Of a stretch of 64,000 nt of DNA, positions 9,210 to 18,865 are shown in pieces. The stretch comes from Bacillus pumilus (GTDB taxonomy: Bacteria; Bacillota; Bacilli; Bacillales; Bacillaceae). The DNA lies in assembly GCF_900186955.1 (NCBI RefSeq), contig NZ_LT906438.1, positions 2,232,001-2,296,000 of the forward strand. The letters run 5' to 3'. Under the pieces are notes generated by a model, which worked only from the letters and a program-made list of their open reading frames with translations, searched no databases and was not told the DNA's origin. A program made the position numbers and the translations under genes. Numbering within the stretch: the first letter of the stretch is position 1; each line of letters begins with the position of its first letter.

Positions 9210-9706
9210 CGAAAAAAAGCATCCAAACGTTTGCAGCAGGTATGATTCTTGCAACTGGGGTTCTTGCGATTGTCTTTTTCCTCACTGGGAAAGACGAGGC
9301 AGCAGCTGATACAACAACAAAAGAAACCCTCGCACAGAAAGTAACAGACACTGACGTGAAAAACTATTTAGACTCCAAAAAAGAAGTCACTGTCAGCCGT
9401 GAAACGTACCAGCAGCTTCTTGACTATAAGGAAAAAGCGCTGAAGGCAAATGAAGACGGAGATTCTAAAAGTGATCAACAAAAAGAGGACAAGCCTAAAG
9501 GCAAATCGATCAAATTTGTGATTAAAAACGGTATGAGTACAAGTGATGTTTCAGACATGCTTGAAAAGGACGGCATCATCAACTCGTCTAAAGATTTTAA
9601 TGATTACGTAATTGACGCCGGCTACCATAAAGAAATTCGTGCAGGCAAGTTCAATTTAAAAACAGGAATGACATTCAAACAGATTGTCAAAGCCTTAACA
9701 AAATAA
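9206..9706 (+). CDS. yqzC: YqzC: membrane protein with MltG-like LysM segment
   Basis: This 166-residue protein has an N-terminal signal anchor (TFAAGMILATGVLAIVFFL), then a charged linker. The C-terminal domain (about 100-166) resembles the LysM-like N-terminal part of the endolytic transglycosylase MltG (KFVIKNGMSTSDVSDMLEKDGII, then AGKFNLKTGMTFKQIVKAL). The catalytic transglycosylase domain is absent. It probably lies outside the membrane and may bind wall material. It is translationally coupled to yqzD and ends at a terminator shared with the pst operon. Confidence 0.75.
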   Translation: MTKKSIQTFAAGMILATGVLAIVFFLTGKDEAAADTTTKETLAQKVTDTDVKNYLDSKKEVTVSRETYQQLLDYKEKALKANEDGDSKSDQQKEDKPKGKSIKFVIKNGMSTSDVSDMLEKDGIINSSKDFNDYVIDAGYHKEIRAGKFNLKTGMTFKQIVKALTK

Positions 9707-9710
9707 CAAC

Positions 9711-9747
9711 AAAACCCCCCTGGCGGCACTGACCTCCAGGGGGGTTT
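9711..9747. terminator. Bidirectional terminator between yqzC and pstBB
   Basis: CCCCCCTGG (9715-9723) and CCAGGGGGG (9736-9744) pair over 9 bp and are flanked by AAAA on one side and TTT on the other, serving both converging operons. Confidence 0.85.
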
Positions 9748-9749
9748 CC

Positions 9750-10532
9750 TTATCCAAATCGACCAGATATATAATCATTCGTTCTTTGATCGTTTGGCTC
9801 AGAAAACATCACATTCGTATCATTGACCTCAACAAGCTCCCCCATTAAGAAGAATGCCGTTCGGTCTGATACCCGAGCCGCTTGCTGCATGTTATGCGTC
9901 ACAATGGCAATCGTATATTTCTCTTTCAATTTCATAATCAATTCTTCAATCTTTAATGTTGAGACAGGATCAAGCGCTGATGTTGGTTCATCCATTAATA
10001 AGATGTCTGGGCTTGTAGCAATGGCTCTTGCGATACAAAGACGCTGCTGCTGACCGCCAGAAAGGCCTAGAGCGGGAGCACTTAATCGATCTTTCACTTC
10101 ATCCCATAGGGCAACATCTCGAAGCGCTTTTTCCGCGATTTCTTTCAATTGCTGCTTGCTCTTAACTCCATGAATTCTTGGTCCGTATACGACATTATCA
10201 AAAATTGACTGAGGGAATGGATTCCCTTTTTGAAACACCATGCCGACATTTTTACGCAGCTCCACTAAATCGACACGACCTTTTAAAATGTTGTCATCTT
10301 TATACATCATATCCCCAGTGATTTTCACACCTGGCACTGTTTTGACCATAAGATTTAACGTTTTAATAAACGTTGATTTTCCGCAGCCGGACGGGCCGAT
10401 AATCGCTGTAACTTCATGCTCTCTAATCGCTAAGTCAATATGCTTCAATGCATGATGCTGTCCATACCAAAGATTCATATCATTCACACGAAACACTTCT
10501 TTTTTTGCTGCTTTAGTTGCTACTGCATTCAT
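9750..10532 (-). CDS. pstBB: Phosphate ABC transporter ATP-binding protein PstBB
   Basis: This 260-residue ABC ATPase carries Walker A GPSGCGKS, signature [14 protein letters not shown] and Walker [14 protein letters not shown]. It powers high-affinity phosphate import through PstC/PstA. The start [14 protein letters not shown] at 10532 follows GGCGGGTG and lies 13 nt after the pstBA stop; the longer frame would overlap pstBA. It is the last gene of the operon and a paralogue of PstBA. Confidence 0.93.
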   Translation of the reverse strand: MNAVATKAAKKEVFRVNDMNLWYGQHHALKHIDLAIREHEVTAIIGPSGCGKSTFIKTLNLMVKTVPGVKITGDMMYKDDNILKGRVDLVELRKNVGMVFQKGNPFPQSIFDNVVYGPRIHGVKSKQQLKEIAEKALRDVALWDEVKDRLSAPALGLSGGQQQRLCIARAIATSPDILLMDEPTSALDPVSTLKIEELIMKLKEKYTIAIVTHNMQQAARVSDRTAFFLMGELVEVNDTNVMFSEPNDQRTNDYISGRFG

Positions 10533-10545
10533 CAAATCACCCGCC

Positions 10546-11349
10546 TTATCCAAATCGACCATTGATATAGTCTTCTGTTTTTTGCTGTGCAGGACGTGTA
10601 AAGATACGTTCTGTGGCATCATATTCTACTAGATCTCCGTTTAAGAAAAAGGCCGTACGATCTGATACACGGAGCGCTTGCTGCATGTTGTGTGTCACAA
10701 TGACGATTGAATAATCATTTTTTAATTCGCCTAATAGCTCTTCAATTTTCGCATTTGAGATAGGGTCTAGGGCAGAAGCCGGTTCATCTAATAATAAGAC
10801 ACTAGGTTTCATCGCAAGTGTACGTGCAATACAAAGTCGCTGCTGCTGACCGCCTGACAATGACAAAGCAGATCGGTGCAGACGATCTTTGACCTCATCC
10901 CATAACGCCGCCTTTGTTAAGCTTTCCTCAACCGCATCATCAAGCACAGATTTTCTTTTTTCCCCGGCATACTTTAACGCATGGGTGATGTTATTGTAGA
11001 TCGATTTAGGAAATGGATTTGGTTTTTGGAAGACCATGCCGATTTCTCTTCTTAAATTCACCACATTAATACGGTCATCCAAAATATTTAATCCTTCGTA
11101 CATGATCGCCCCTTCACTTCTCGCACCTGAGATTAAGTCGTTCATGCGGTTAATACTGCGTAAAAAGGTAGATTTCCCGCAGCCGGATGGGCCGATTAAT
11201 GCGGTGATTGCATTCTTCTCAATCTCGAATGAAATGTGATTGACCGCTCTTTTTTCACCATAATAAATGCTTAAATCCTGCACCTGTAAAATCTGTTCCG
11301 CTTGAAGTGGAGCCTTTTTCGCTGCAATCTCTTTTTTTTCTGCTAGCAT
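10546..11349 (-). CDS. pstBA: Phosphate ABC transporter ATP-binding protein PstBA
   Basis: This 267-residue ABC ATPase has [22 protein letters not shown] and [13 protein letters not shown]. The duplicated pstB genes are the normal Bacillus arrangement. The start is set at 11349 ([12 protein letters not shown]), 11 nt after AAGGGG. The ATG at 11358 is only 2 nt from that site but cannot be excluded. Confidence 0.92.
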   Translation of the reverse strand: MLAEKKEIAAKKAPLQAEQILQVQDLSIYYGEKRAVNHISFEIEKNAITALIGPSGCGKSTFLRSINRMNDLISGARSEGAIMYEGLNILDDRINVVNLRREIGMVFQKPNPFPKSIYNNITHALKYAGEKRKSVLDDAVEESLTKAALWDEVKDRLHRSALSLSGGQQQRLCIARTLAMKPSVLLLDEPASALDPISNAKIEELLGELKNDYSIVIVTHNMQQALRVSDRTAFFLNGDLVEYDATERIFTRPAQQKTEDYINGRFG

Positions 11350-11381
11350 TTGAACCATATCCCCTTCACACCTCTCTCACA

Positions 11382-12266
11382 TTATTTTGACGTAAGCTTT
11401 TTATGAATAAATGAACCAAGCCATCTAGCAGCTAGGTTGAACAATAAAACTGAAAGCACAAGTACAGCTGATGCACCATTTGCAATGGCCTCTGCATCTG
11501 GAATGATTCCTTGTGTATTGACGTTCCATATATGAACGGCTAATGTTTCTGCTGGTCTAAACACATTCAGCGGTGACGTATCAGAAAAAGGACTCCAGTT
11601 TGTGAAATCAAGGCGCGGTGTGGAGAGACCTGCTGTAAAAAGAAGAGCAGCCGCCTCACCAAAGACTCTTCCTGATGCTAAAATCGCACCAGTGATAATA
11701 GACGGAAGCGCACCTGGAATAAGGACCGTTTTGACTGTATGCCACTTCGTTACACCAAGCGCTAGTGATGCTTCCTTTTGATCCTTCGGTACAGAGCGCA
11801 GCGCATCTTCTGTCACCCTGACCATCACCGGCAGGTTAAACACAGTGAGCGCAAGAGCTCCTCCAATAATCGTATAGCCCCAGCCTGTTAAATTCACAAA
11901 CATGAGTAAACCAAACATACCAATGACGATAGACGGAAGTGAAGACAGCACTTCGATACATGTACGAATAAAGTCTGTGACTTTGTTTTGAGGAGCGTAC
12001 TCTGCCATATACACTCCGCCGCCGACGCCAAGCGGTACTGTAATCAGCATCGTAATAAACAAAATATAAAACGAGTTAAACAGCTGATCCCTGATGCCGC
12101 CGCCAGAGCCAATCGCACTTGAGCGGGTTGTCAAAAAGTCGAAATTTAATTCTTTTGCACCGTTGAAAATGATATAAGAAAACAAACCAACGAGAATCGC
12201 CGTAATAATGGCAGCACATAATCCAAATATAAATGTGGCAAAACGATCGGTCATTTTGCTATTCAT
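11382..12266 (-). CDS. pstA: Phosphate ABC transporter permease PstA
   Basis: This 294-residue membrane protein has about six helices and the EAA-type loop (DALRSVPKDQKEASLALGVT) that contacts the ATPase. It forms the phosphate channel with PstC. Its start overlaps the pstC stop (TAATG), and AGGAGG precedes it. Confidence 0.94.
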   Translation of the reverse strand: MNSKMTDRFATFIFGLCAAIITAILVGLFSYIIFNGAKELNFDFLTTRSSAIGSGGGIRDQLFNSFYILFITMLITVPLGVGGGVYMAEYAPQNKVTDFIRTCIEVLSSLPSIVIGMFGLLMFVNLTGWGYTIIGGALALTVFNLPVMVRVTEDALRSVPKDQKEASLALGVTKWHTVKTVLIPGALPSIITGAILASGRVFGEAAALLFTAGLSTPRLDFTNWSPFSDTSPLNVFRPAETLAVHIWNVNTQGIIPDAEAIANGASAVLVLSVLLFNLAARWLGSFIHKKLTSK

Positions 12267-13192
12267 TAAATCTTCCTCCTAGACGACAAGTATCTGATAA
12301 TGAGTATGAACATAAATGATACAACTAGAAGGACAAGTCCCATTGACCAAAGTGTATTGTTCTCAACACTTCCATACGTTGTGTGACCCATGTTTAACGT
12401 AATAATGGTTGTTAATGTACCAGCTGTATCCATAATGCTCTCTGGTAAATTACGCGTGTTTCCAATGACCATCTGTACAGCAAGGGCTTCTCCAAATGCT
12501 CTAGCCATGCCAAGAACGACCGCTGTCATTAATGTTGGCAGAGCTGCTGGGACAAGCACACGTCTAATCGTTTGCCATCTTGTTGCACCTAATGCGTACG
12601 ATCCCTCTCGTAAACTTTTTGGTAGTGAACCCATTGCATCAGTCGCAATGGATGTAACGGTTGGCAGGATCATAATAGACAGGACAATCGTTCCTGCTAG
12701 CACGCTATGCCCTGAGCCGCTTGACTTAAAATGTCCGATAAACGGCACCAATACTGTAAGACCTATGAATCCGTAAACAACGGATGGAATCCCTACAAGC
12801 AATTCAATGACTGGCTGGAGGATTTTACGTCCCCAAGCAGGTGCAATTTCTGTCATAAAGATTGCGCCTGCGATGCCTAGCGGCGCTGCAATGAGTGCCG
12901 ATAGGAGCGTGACGGCGATTGATCCGAAAATAAAAGGAAATGCGCCGTACTGCGGGTTTTCTGCTGTTGGGTTCCAATTGATACTGGTTAAGAACTCAAT
13001 TGGGCTTACACCATTTACGATGAAAGATTGTAAACCCTTAATGCCAAGGAAGATGGTAATGGCGATAGATACAGCAATCATTAAGAATGCGCAAAATCTC
13101 ACCAAAATACTTCCTCTTACTTCATCCATTTGCCTATTTTTCTTCGAGCTGATCAGTCGATCGCTCGCTTCTGTATGTTCTATCTGCTTCAT
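12266..13192 (-). CDS. pstC: Phosphate ABC transporter permease PstC
   Basis: This 308-residue permease has a charged N-terminal tail, six predicted helices and the EAA loop (SLPKSLREGSYALGATRWQT). It pairs with PstA. AGGAGTG lies 12 nt before the ATG. A stable hairpin lies between it and pstS. Confidence 0.94.
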   Translation of the reverse strand: MKQIEHTEASDRLISSKKNRQMDEVRGSILVRFCAFLMIAVSIAITIFLGIKGLQSFIVNGVSPIEFLTSINWNPTAENPQYGAFPFIFGSIAVTLLSALIAAPLGIAGAIFMTEIAPAWGRKILQPVIELLVGIPSVVYGFIGLTVLVPFIGHFKSSGSGHSVLAGTIVLSIMILPTVTSIATDAMGSLPKSLREGSYALGATRWQTIRRVLVPAALPTLMTAVVLGMARAFGEALAVQMVIGNTRNLPESIMDTAGTLTTIITLNMGHTTYGSVENNTLWSMGLVLLVVSFMFILIIRYLSSRRKI

Positions 13193-13221
13193 CTTTTTCT
13201 ACACTCCTATGAATGTCATAA

Positions 13222-13251
13222 AAGGAAAAGTGAAAAGCTCCACTTTTCCTT
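13222..13251 (-). terminator. Intercistronic hairpin between pstS and pstC
   Basis: AAGGAAAAGTG (13222-13232) and CACTTTTCCTT (13241-13251) pair perfectly over 11 bp with an 8-nt loop. Only a short T stretch follows, so partial termination or 3'-end protection of pstS mRNA is more likely than a full stop. It would give excess binding protein over permease. Confidence 0.7.
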
Positions 13252-13271
13252 CATCAGCAATTCAAGACCTC

Positions 13272-14189
13272 TTACTTATCTGTTTGTTTGCCTGTTGCGT
13301 CTCTTTCTACTTTCATATTAGCAACTGAGATGTAGCCTTGGTCTTTGACGATTTCTTTTTGTACTTCATCACTCATGAGGTAATCTAAGAATTGTTTTGC
13401 TAGACCATCTGGCTCACCTTTTGTATAAGAATGCTCGTAAGCCCAAATTGTATATTTACCGCTTTCTACATTGCTTTCTTCCGGTTTCACACCATCAATG
13501 CTAAGCGGTGTAATTTTGTCATCTGTTAAATAAGAGAATGCTAGGTATCCAATCGCACCTGGCGTTTCTGCAATCAGTTTTTTCACTGTGTTTGAAGAAT
13601 CTTCTGTGATTCCTTCTGCAGGTGTTGCTCCATCAAGTGCATATTTCACAAATGTTGCACGAGTTCCTGAAGAGTCAGGTCTGTTGACAAGAGTGATTTT
13701 TTGGTCTTTCCCGCCAAGCTCTTTCCAGTTTTTGATTTTACCAGTGAAGATTTTTTTCAATTCGTCCTTTGTGATGTCCTTGACACCCACTTCAGGGTTT
13801 ACAGCTGCGGCCATTCCAACAACTGCTACTTTGTGGTCTGTTAAAGCTTTTGCGTCGATTCCGTCTTTCTCTTCTGCGAATACATCTGAGTTACCAATTT
13901 GTACAGATCCTTCTGACACTTGAGAAAGTCCTGTTCCTGAACCGCCGGCTTGTACTTGAATATCGGCTTTTGGATGTTTATCCATGAATTTTTCTGCTGC
14001 CGCAAGAACTAAAGGCTGCATCGCAGATGATCCTGAGATGGTAATGGAACCTGATGCCTCATCTTTGTTTGAAGCATTTCCTTTACTGTCTTTTGAATCT
14101 CCGCTTGAGCTGCTGTTTCCGCATGCTGTGACGAATGCTAACAATGCGATAGTAAGGAAAGTAAGCAGCCATAATTTGTTCTTTTTCAT
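13272..14189 (-). CDS. pstS: Phosphate-binding lipoprotein PstS
   Basis: This 305-residue solute-binding protein has a lipoprotein signal ending FVTAC, so C23 is acylated. A low-complexity Ser/Asp/Lys linker follows. Binding-site segments typical of PstS are seen: GSSAMQPL, AGGSGTGLSQ and NRPDSSGTRATF. It captures phosphate outside the membrane and delivers it to PstCA. The start has GGGGG 10 nt upstream. The gene is first in the operon, directly behind the Pho boxes. Confidence 0.96.
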   Translation of the reverse strand: MKKNKLWLLTFLTIALLAFVTACGNSSSSGDSKDSKGNASNKDEASGSITISGSSAMQPLVLAAAEKFMDKHPKADIQVQAGGSGTGLSQVSEGSVQIGNSDVFAEEKDGIDAKALTDHKVAVVGMAAAVNPEVGVKDITKDELKKIFTGKIKNWKELGGKDQKITLVNRPDSSGTRATFVKYALDGATPAEGITEDSSNTVKKLIAETPGAIGYLAFSYLTDDKITPLSIDGVKPEESNVESGKYTIWAYEHSYTKGEPDGLAKQFLDYLMSDEVQKEIVKDQGYISVANMKVERDATGKQTDK

Positions 14190-14243
14190 TTCAAGAATAC
14201 CCCCTGAATAATTTGTCCTACGAGTAATACATTAAAGGTTCTT

Positions 14244-14299
14244 TATTAATTTCGTTTAAATGGAATGTTAAGGTTTTGTAAATGTCGAAGTTTTGTAGA
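14244..14299 (-). promoter_or_regulatory. Tandem Pho boxes (PhoP-P binding) upstream of pstS
   Basis: Reading the minus strand, hexamers resembling TT(A/T/C)A(C/T)A recur at 11-nt steps: TTTACA (14282-14277), TTAACA (14271-14266), TTTAAA (14260-14255), TTAATA (14249-14244). A second pair, TCTACA (14299-14294) and TCGACA (14288-14283), lies upstream. This phasing is the known PhoP dimer-binding pattern of Bacillus Pho promoters. There is no good -35 hexamer; a -10 likely lies near TTTAAT/TATTAC around 14225-14235. Confidence 0.8.
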
Positions 14300-14360
14300 G
14301 ATCTTGCGATGTTTTTTATGTATTTTGTCAATTTATCTCGAAAATTTTGAAGAAAACGTA

Positions 14361-14390
14361 AAAAAACGCCCACAAAAAGTGAGCGTTTTT
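14361..14390 (-). terminator. Terminator of pbpA
   Basis: In the minus direction AAAACGCTCAC and GTGGGCGTTTT pair with one G-U, followed by TTT. Confidence 0.8.
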
Positions 14391-14403
14391 ACCTAGAAAA
14401 GGT

Positions 14404-16539
14404 CTAGTCATTTGTTTCTGCTTCATTTTCAATTTTATTTTTGTTCTTCGCTTGTGTATCATTGCTTTCCTGTTTTGATTTTAGCTCAAAGTATTTGTCT
14501 AATACTTGTTCACCGATATCATTTGTAATTGGATAGCGCTGATTGTAGTCTTGATACACCCATGGTACAACGACGGAAATGGCCACTTCTGGATTATCAG
14601 CAGGCGCATACGCCACAAGTGTTGTGTTATATGTTGGTGTGCCGCGTTTGCTTTTAATTGGGCCGTCATAGAATGATTGAGCGGTTCCTGTTTTGCCAGC
14701 TGGGTTATACTTTTTGTTACCAAAGTTCGAGTAGGCCGTCCCTCTTGGGTTCTGCATGACAAGCTTGAAGCCTTGCTGAACACGCTTGATCTCATCACCT
14801 GTCATGTCTAGCTTATTCAATACGTCCGGTTTGACGGATTCTGTTACAGCACCAATGCCGCGCTGCGGATCTGGCTCTCTCACTTCTTTAACAAGCTGCG
14901 GACGTAAACGATATCCGCCATTGGCAATCGTTGAAACGTATTGCGCCATTTGCAGCGGTGTAAACGTATCATACTGTCCAATTGCATAGTCAAGCAGGAG
15001 ACCAGATTGTGTAGACGTTCCCCGGTAGCCTGTCGCTTCGTTTGGCAGGTCAATCCCTGTTTTGACACCAAGACCAAATTTACTGAAATTATAACGGAAT
15101 GTATCAAAAGCTTTCGGATCGATTGGGAGCGGCTGGTTCTTACGATACTCCCCTTTTCCAACGGCAATCGCTGTTTTAAACATATACACGTTAGATGAAC
15201 GCTCGAGTGCCGTTAAATCATTAATGAGTCCCATATTTTGATAGGATTTCTTAGGCGGTGACTGCGCGATATACAGCGGTTCATCGTACTGGGTACTTCC
15301 AATATGAATCACGCCTGTTTTATATCCCGTCAGTACAGTGGCCCCTTTTACAGCTGAGCCCATCGCATAGGATGAAGTCATCGTTCCTAATGCGTAGTCA
15401 TCAAATTTGTATTTTCCGTTTTTGTTTGAAATCTGTTTCCCCGCAACGGAGAGAACTTCTCCATTTCTAGGGTCCATCATGACAACAAACGCACGATCAA
15501 GAAGCTCTGTCCCGCCTCTTTGTTTCGCACTTCTTAAGTTCTTTTCAACGATTTTTTCTACTGCTTTTTGCAGCTGAATATCAATGGTGAGCACTAGGTC
15601 TTTCCCGCTCTTTCCTTCTGTTAGCACTTTAGAGCTTGTCACATTGCCCTCTTTATCAGTTGTACTCTGCTCTTTTTCCTTTTGGCCTTGCAGGACATCT
15701 TCATATTGATATTCTAGATAGCTTTTTCCTACACGGTCATTTCGGCTGTAGCCGAGCGATAAATAATGTTCAAGAAGTGACTGCGGAAGTCCTTCATCAC
15801 TTGAGGACACGCTGCCGAGCATACTGCGAAGCAGTCCTTTATACGGATAGCTGCGTGACCAGTCTGTTGTGACATCCACACCTGGCAGCTCGTCCAAATG
15901 CTCAGAGACGTAAGCAATTTCGCTTGGCTTCACATCATCATTTTTAATGAATTGAGGCGTAAGTGCATAGCCTGCATCCATTTGTCTTTTAATCGCAAGC
16001 ACTTGTAAGTCTTTTTTCGTCAGTTGATTTAATTCCTTGTCCGTGATGCGTTTCAGCTGAAGCTCATATAATTTATCATCAGCGACCTTATCGTCACCCT
16101 TTAATTCCGATTCCTTTTGAACAAGCTTTTTCGCTTCATTCGGGTGCGTTAAAATCCAGAAATCTTTTTTGTCACGATCTGTAATTTTTTTCGTACTCAC
16201 ATGAATCATATCCGCTAATTTTGTAGCCACTTTGAGCCGCTCTTCTTGTGAAGTCGTCGAGGTTCTCGTATATGTAATGGCATTTAGCGCTTTATTGTTG
16301 ACAATCGTATTATAGTTTCGATCGTAAATTTTTCCGCGCGGAGCAGATGAGCTGACATTCACATCCTCTTGTTTTTCTGCCTGCTTTTTATAATCTTCTC
16401 CATTGACAATTTGTACAAATCCGAGTCTTACAACAACACCGGTAAAAATAATAAACGCAGCTAAAAATAGTAAATTCAGCCGAAGTGGAAGTGTTTTGCG
16501 CCCTTCCTTCGCGTCTTTTTTGTTTTTCTTGTTTCTCAT
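14404..16539 (-). CDS. pbpA: Penicillin-binding protein 2A, class B transpeptidase
   Basis: This 711-residue elongation-type class B PBP has an N-terminal basic cytoplasmic tail, one membrane helix near residues 22-48, a dimerisation/pedestal domain and a C-terminal transpeptidase. The active-site motifs are SAVK (395-398), SSN (448-450) and KTG (616-618). It cross-links peptidoglycan during rod elongation. The start MRNKKNKKDAKEGRK at 16539 follows AAAGGTGATGTG. A longer frame to 16605 has no ribosome site and crosses the preceding hairpin. Confidence 0.94.
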   Translation of the reverse strand: MRNKKNKKDAKEGRKTLPLRLNLLFLAAFIIFTGVVVRLGFVQIVNGEDYKKQAEKQEDVNVSSSAPRGKIYDRNYNTIVNNKALNAITYTRTSTTSQEERLKVATKLADMIHVSTKKITDRDKKDFWILTHPNEAKKLVQKESELKGDDKVADDKLYELQLKRITDKELNQLTKKDLQVLAIKRQMDAGYALTPQFIKNDDVKPSEIAYVSEHLDELPGVDVTTDWSRSYPYKGLLRSMLGSVSSSDEGLPQSLLEHYLSLGYSRNDRVGKSYLEYQYEDVLQGQKEKEQSTTDKEGNVTSSKVLTEGKSGKDLVLTIDIQLQKAVEKIVEKNLRSAKQRGGTELLDRAFVVMMDPRNGEVLSVAGKQISNKNGKYKFDDYALGTMTSSYAMGSAVKGATVLTGYKTGVIHIGSTQYDEPLYIAQSPPKKSYQNMGLINDLTALERSSNVYMFKTAIAVGKGEYRKNQPLPIDPKAFDTFRYNFSKFGLGVKTGIDLPNEATGYRGTSTQSGLLLDYAIGQYDTFTPLQMAQYVSTIANGGYRLRPQLVKEVREPDPQRGIGAVTESVKPDVLNKLDMTGDEIKRVQQGFKLVMQNPRGTAYSNFGNKKYNPAGKTGTAQSFYDGPIKSKRGTPTYNTTLVAYAPADNPEVAISVVVPWVYQDYNQRYPITNDIGEQVLDKYFELKSKQESNDTQAKNKNKIENEAETND

Positions 16540-16566
16540 CACATCACCTTTTCTATCAAGAAAGAA

Positions 16567-16599
16567 ATGGCACCCCTTTTTGTGTATAAAAGGTGCCAT
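16567..16599 (-). terminator. Hairpin between yqgE and pbpA
   Basis: ATGGCACC (16567-16574) and GGTGCCAT (16592-16599) pair over 8 bp, extended by TTTT/AAAA with a small bulge. A weak T-rich tail (TTTCTTTCTT) follows in the minus direction, so it is probably a leaky terminator of yqgE. Confidence 0.55.
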
Positions 16600-16661
16600 C
16601 ATCATTTTAGCGGTTTTTCTATTATTTATCTAGAAATTTGATGTTCCATTGGTAAGAAATT

Positions 16662-17948
16662 TTACCTTTCTCCCTTAATAAGGTTCGTCTGAGAAACTGG
16701 CTTTTGACCGTCTGCCTCTTTCATATCAGCAGTTTTTTCTTTCAAATGAATATCTTTTACAAAGAAATAAATGAGGGTATGTCCCGCTCCAAGCACAACA
16801 AGAGATGCAGGTATCCCGAGCTCATCACCAAGTAAAGTGACAGACAAAAGAAACAACACAATGGAACAAATACGGCCAGCATTTAAAAACAGCTCCCTGA
16901 CCACAATATATTCAATTCGGGCTTTCCTTGCATACCTTGCATGACCGATGACATCGTATGTTAAGGATACATATGGAACAAGCAGAAGCGGATATCCTAT
17001 CGCGATGGCTACCGCATACATGAGAAGTGATACATAGGACAAGTGAAAGACGATTAAGAACAAGGCGCCGTATAAAATCAGCCCGCCAAGCATAATGGCT
17101 TTCTTACGCCATTTTTTCTTAATCAAACGCGTAGCGAAGAAATAAGCGAAAAAGGCAACACCTGAGTTCACCAAACCAAATGTCCCGAGAGCAAGCTCAC
17201 TGTTTGTTGCGATAAACACAAAGACACTGATTAAGAAGACAAAGACCCCTTCACGAAGCCCTTGAAAAAAGTGAGCTGTTGTAATCTTACGCCAATTCTC
17301 GTCGGCATGGCGTTCTTTCCATATTTGCTTGATGATAAATTTTCCTTTGGACTGCCTTCTCTTGAGGAAAAAGCTCATCACAACCGCTAATGAAAACAAA
17401 ATTAGCGATAAAGTAAAAATCACTGTATAGCCCGTATCATCTGTTAATTGAGAAATGACAATACCCGCGATCAGTGGACCGATCATGCCAGCTGTAGAGG
17501 TGAGGACTCCGAGAAACCCATTAAAGAAATCTCTTGTTTCAGGCTCGGTGATCTCAAAGGTAAGTACGTTAAAAGCAAGCCAGTAAAAACCATAGCCGAT
17601 CCCAAGGACACTCCCTAATAAAACAAGCCGCGCGGCCGCGTGCTCTCCTGCTATTAAGACAATTAAGTAAAAAGCGGCTAAGAAGATCACGCCGAAACGA
17701 AGGACAAACGCCCGGTCTATTTTTTTAGCAAGCCGGCCTGCGAATAAAAATGTAATGGGCTGAAGCACAACAATAGCCAAATTGTAAATCGCAAGATCTG
17801 TGAATTTCCCAGACTGTTTCCATAAATACACGTTTACAAACGTATTAGAAAGTGCAATGGCAAGTGCGTATAATCCGCCAATCGTGAGGAGGAGCATTAA
17901 ATCTCTTGTAACATCCATGTCCCCGAACATTTTCTTTAATCTGCTCAT
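16662..17948 (-). CDS. yqgE: YqgE, major facilitator superfamily transporter
   Basis: This 428-residue protein has about twelve hydrophobic segments. Typical MFS features include a glycine-rich first helix and the basic loop AGRLAKKIDRAF between helices 2 and 3. The substrate is unknown. The start is placed at 17948 (MSRLKKMFGDMDV) because AGGAG lies 10 nt upstream; the ATG at 17957 overlaps that site. It lies between sodA and pbpA as in B. subtilis. Confidence 0.85.
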   Translation of the reverse strand: MSRLKKMFGDMDVTRDLMLLLTIGGLYALAIALSNTFVNVYLWKQSGKFTDLAIYNLAIVVLQPITFLFAGRLAKKIDRAFVLRFGVIFLAAFYLIVLIAGEHAAARLVLLGSVLGIGYGFYWLAFNVLTFEITEPETRDFFNGFLGVLTSTAGMIGPLIAGIVISQLTDDTGYTVIFTLSLILFSLAVVMSFFLKRRQSKGKFIIKQIWKERHADENWRKITTAHFFQGLREGVFVFLISVFVFIATNSELALGTFGLVNSGVAFFAYFFATRLIKKKWRKKAIMLGGLILYGALFLIVFHLSYVSLLMYAVAIAIGYPLLLVPYVSLTYDVIGHARYARKARIEYIVVRELFLNAGRICSIVLFLLSVTLLGDELGIPASLVVLGAGHTLIYFFVKDIHLKEKTADMKEADGQKPVSQTNLIKGER

Positions 17949-18023
17949 ATATTTCATTCTCCTTTTCTACACAATAGTCTGTCTCATCAAAAGGCAGATA
18001 TGTAAAAAAGGAGGGAAAATATA

Positions 18024-18056
18024 AAAAGACCTGCTTCTCTAAAGAGCAGGTCTTTT
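18024..18056 (-). terminator. Terminator of sodA
   Basis: AAAAGACCTGCT pairs with AGCAGGTCTTTT over 12 bp, followed by further T in the minus direction. Confidence 0.88.
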
Positions 18057-18069
18057 CAAATCAAATGGT

Positions 18070-18678
18070 TTATTTAGCTTCGCTGTAAAGGCGAGCCACT
18101 TCATCCCAGTTCACAACATTCCAGAAAGCTGAAATGTAATCAGGACGACGGTTTTGGTAGTTTAGGTAGTAAGCATGCTCCCAAACGTCAAGTCCTAGAA
18201 TTGGTGTTTTTCCTTCAGTTAAAGGAGAATCTTGGTTTGGCGTGCTTGTGATTTCAAGTTTGCCATTGTTCACAACAAGCCATGCCCAACCAGAACCAAA
18301 GCGTCCTGCAGCTGCTGCAGCGAAATCAGATTTGAATTTTTCAAATCCGCCTAATTCTTTTTCGATTGCATCTGCAAGTTCACCAGTTGGTGCACCGCCA
18401 CCGTTTGGTGAAAGAAGCGTCCAGAATAATGAGTGGTTAGCATGTCCTCCGCCATTGTTACGTACAGCTGTACGAACGTTTTCAGGTACAGAGTTTAGGT
18501 TAGCCACTAGCTCTTCGATTGATTGATCTTCAAGAGCTGATACACCTTCGATTGCTTTGTTTAAGTTTGTTACATATGTGTTGTGGTGTTTTGTGTGGTG
18601 AATCGTCATTGTTTCCTTGTCGATATGTGGTTCTAATGCATCGTAAGCATATGGTAATTCTGGAAGTTTAAAAGCCAT
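18070..18678 (-). CDS. sodA: Superoxide dismutase (Mn)
   Basis: This 202-residue Fe/Mn-family enzyme dismutates superoxide in the cytoplasm. All four metal ligands are visible: H27, H82, D164 and H168 (DVWEHAYY). [11 protein letters not shown] and the glycine-rich [10 protein letters not shown] fit the manganese form. A strong AAGGAGG precedes the ATG. It is a single gene with its own promoter and terminator. Confidence 0.97.
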   Translation of the reverse strand: MAFKLPELPYAYDALEPHIDKETMTIHHTKHHNTYVTNLNKAIEGVSALEDQSIEELVANLNSVPENVRTAVRNNGGGHANHSLFWTLLSPNGGGAPTGELADAIEKELGGFEKFKSDFAAAAAGRFGSGWAWLVVNNGKLEITSTPNQDSPLTEGKTPILGLDVWEHAYYLNYQNRRPDYISAFWNVVNWDEVARLYSEAK

Positions 18679-18753
18679 GGTTAAATTCCTCCTTAGAAAT
18701 GTATGTACTGAAATGCTTCCTTAGATCGTAAGCAAGCAATTCATCCTACTCAA

Positions 18754-18782
18754 AGAGTATCAAAAGAATTGGCTTGTTTCAA
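18754..18782 (-). promoter_or_regulatory. Sigma-A promoter of sodA
   Basis: TTGAAA (18777-18782) and TACTCT (18754-18759) on the minus strand are 17 nt apart. The leader is about 70 nt. Confidence 0.65.
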
Positions 18783-18865
18783 CGTTATTGCTCATGATCT
18801 GAAACATTTCAGTGTTTATTTTGTATTTAGCCCTTTAGAAAGAGTTTTAAACGCCCTTTTTCTAT

